The notes under the pieces are model-generated. The model made no database searches, was not told the origin of the DNA, and worked only from the letters and a program-made list of their open reading frames with translations. Of a stretch of DNA of 64,000 nucleotides, positions 63,178 to 64,000 are shown piece by piece (position 1 is the first letter of the stretch; each line of letters starts with the position of its first letter). Where the stretch lies: assembly GCA_016720075.1 (NCBI GenBank), contig JADJXW010000001.1, positions 186,001 through 250,000 of the forward strand, read 5' to 3'. The DNA is from Pseudomonadota bacterium. Its GTDB lineage: Bacteria > Pseudomonadota > Gammaproteobacteria > Steroidobacterales > Steroidobacteraceae. Made by a program: the position numbers and the translations under genes.

Positions 63178-64000
63178 CCGTCTCGGCTATCAACGCTCCC
63201 GATGCCCGCCAACTGGTCGACCGGTTCGGCACCACCTTCACTGCCATCCGCGGCGAAGTGCGCAAGCTGATCGTCGGCCAGGACGAGGTCGTGGAGCAGT
63301 TGCTGATCACGCTGCTGGTCGGCGGTCACTGTCTCATCACCGGCCTGCCCGGCACGGCCAAGACGCTGCTGGTGCGCACGCTGGCGAGCGCACTGGGGCT
63401 GTCTTTCAAGCGCATCCAGTTCACGCCCGACCTGATGCCCACGGACATCACCGGCACCGACATCCTCGAAGAGGACCAGGCCTCGGGCAAGCGCACCTGG
63501 ACCTTCGTGCCCGGTCCGCTGTTCGCGCATGTGCTGCTGGCCGATGAGATCAACCGTACGCCACCGAAGACCCAGTCGGCGCTTCTCGAAGCCATGCAGG
63601 AACTGTCGGTGACGGTGCGCGGCAACACGCGCCGCATCGACGCGCCGTTCTTCGTGCTGGCCACGCAGAATCCGATCGAGCTGGAGGGCACCTATCCGCT
63701 GCCCGAGGCGCAGCTCGACCGCTTCCTGTTCAACGTGGTGCTCGATTACCTGAACGCCGACGACGAGCTGAAGGTGGTCAGCGACAACACCTCGCGCGTG
63801 GATCCTCCCGTCGTCAACGCCTGCACCGATGCAGCCGAGATCCTGAAATTCCAGTGGCTGGTGCGCCAGGTGCCGATGTCCGATGAAATCGGCCGCAAGG
63901 CGGTGGCGCTGGTGCGCGCCACGCGCCCCACCGATCCTTCCGCCGGCGAAGACGTGAAGAAATACGCGCGCTACGGCGCCAGCATCCGCGCCACGCAGTT
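63174..64000 (+). CDS. MoxR-family AAA+ ATPase (partial at the window end)
   Basis: The first 275 codons are visible; the gene continues past the window. Motifs: VGQDEVVEQLLITLLVGGHC, Walker A TGLPGTAKTLLVRTLA, FVPGPLFAHVLLADEINRTP (Walker B), ETYPLPE-type EGTYPLPEAQLDRFLFNVVL and sensor region LATQNPIE. MoxR ATPases act as chaperones with vWA-domain partners, here probably the vWA protein encoded upstream. It is coupled to the TPR/peptidase gene through ATGA. A DUF58 gene would be the usual next neighbour. Confidence 0.92.
   Translation, partial: MTVSAINAPDARQLVDRFGTTFTAIRGEVRKLIVGQDEVVEQLLITLLVGGHCLITGLPGTAKTLLVRTLASALGLSFKRIQFTPDLMPTDITGTDILEEDQASGKRTWTFVPGPLFAHVLLADEINRTPPKTQSALLEAMQELSVTVRGNTRRIDAPFFVLATQNPIELEGTYPLPEAQLDRFLFNVVLDYLNADDELKVVSDNTSRVDPPVVNACTDAAEILKFQWLVRQVPMSDEIGRKAVALVRATRPTDPSAGEDVKKYARYGASIRATQ

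Noticed and set aside
1..64000. CRISPR arrays, tRNA, rRNA and transposase genes
   Set aside because: No regularly spaced repeats, no tRNA-like T-loop with a matching cloverleaf, no rRNA sequence and no transposase motif was noticed on either strand.

Overview
The window is high-GC proteobacterial DNA, dense in genes, with no stretch over about 250 bases left without a gene. No tRNA, rRNA, CRISPR array or transposase gene was seen. An arginine operon built on an acyl-ornithine carbamoyltransferase (the Xanthomonas-type pathway), a TamA/TamB pair, an orphan FlhC-like regulator and FecI/FecR signalling point to a gammaproteobacterium near Xanthomonadales/Steroidobacterales. That placement is an inference from gene content.

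Layout. 1-20.2 kb: four paralogues of a secreted G8-domain protein of the CEMIP/TMEM2 (cell-surface hyaluronidase) type, three in a head-to-tail row with a small secreted ABM protein between them and one inverted about 6 kb away. Between and beside them lie a HEPN/MNT toxin-antitoxin pair with a perfect palindromic operator, a lipoprotein, a DUF6152 protein, an ECF sigma / FecR / STN-domain operon, an RlmM-like methyltransferase, a Tat-exported SMP-30 protein and a cytochrome c-sugar dehydrogenase fusion. 20.2-26.3 kb: a scrapyard of toxin-antitoxin and defence-type genes (frameshifted YhcG nuclease, a HigB-like toxin with an internal deletion next to an intact NadS-like antitoxin, an orphan AbrB, an intact RES-Xre pair, a multiply frameshifted DUF2075 gene). 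26.3-34.9 kb: an island with visibly lower GC carrying a His-Xaa-Ser (Hxs) radical-SAM peptide system with its MauG-like protein, a secreted nuclease, a DUF2971 protein and an OLD-family ATPase/TOPRIM pair split by an in-frame TGA. 34.9-43.2 kb: the arginine operon, read leftwards argR-argG-(DUF1611-like)-argC-argD-argF'-argB-argH, with tandem ARG boxes over the argR start. 43.2-56.8 kb: VapBC, an ADP-forming acyl-CoA synthetase, tamAB, nudC, an FlhC-like regulator with a divergent unknown gene, a PQQ-type sugar dehydrogenase, a second RES-Xre pair and a VOC protein. 56.9-64 kb: a coupled operon DUF4159 - vWA membrane protein - caspase-fold-like protein - TPR/zinc-peptidase - MoxR ATPase, cut by the window end.

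Sequence quality. About ten otherwise healthy genes, including argC, argG and tamB, carry one-base frameshifts, several of them exactly at short homopolymer runs. I read most of these as sequencing or assembly errors and give whole-gene coordinates. Only the HigB-like toxin (internal deletion) and the DUF2075 gene look truly decayed.

Most interesting: the bacterial CEMIP/TMEM2-like cluster; a DUF1611/DgcN-like P-loop protein inside an arginine operon that has no visible N-acetylglutamate synthase; and the Hxs island.
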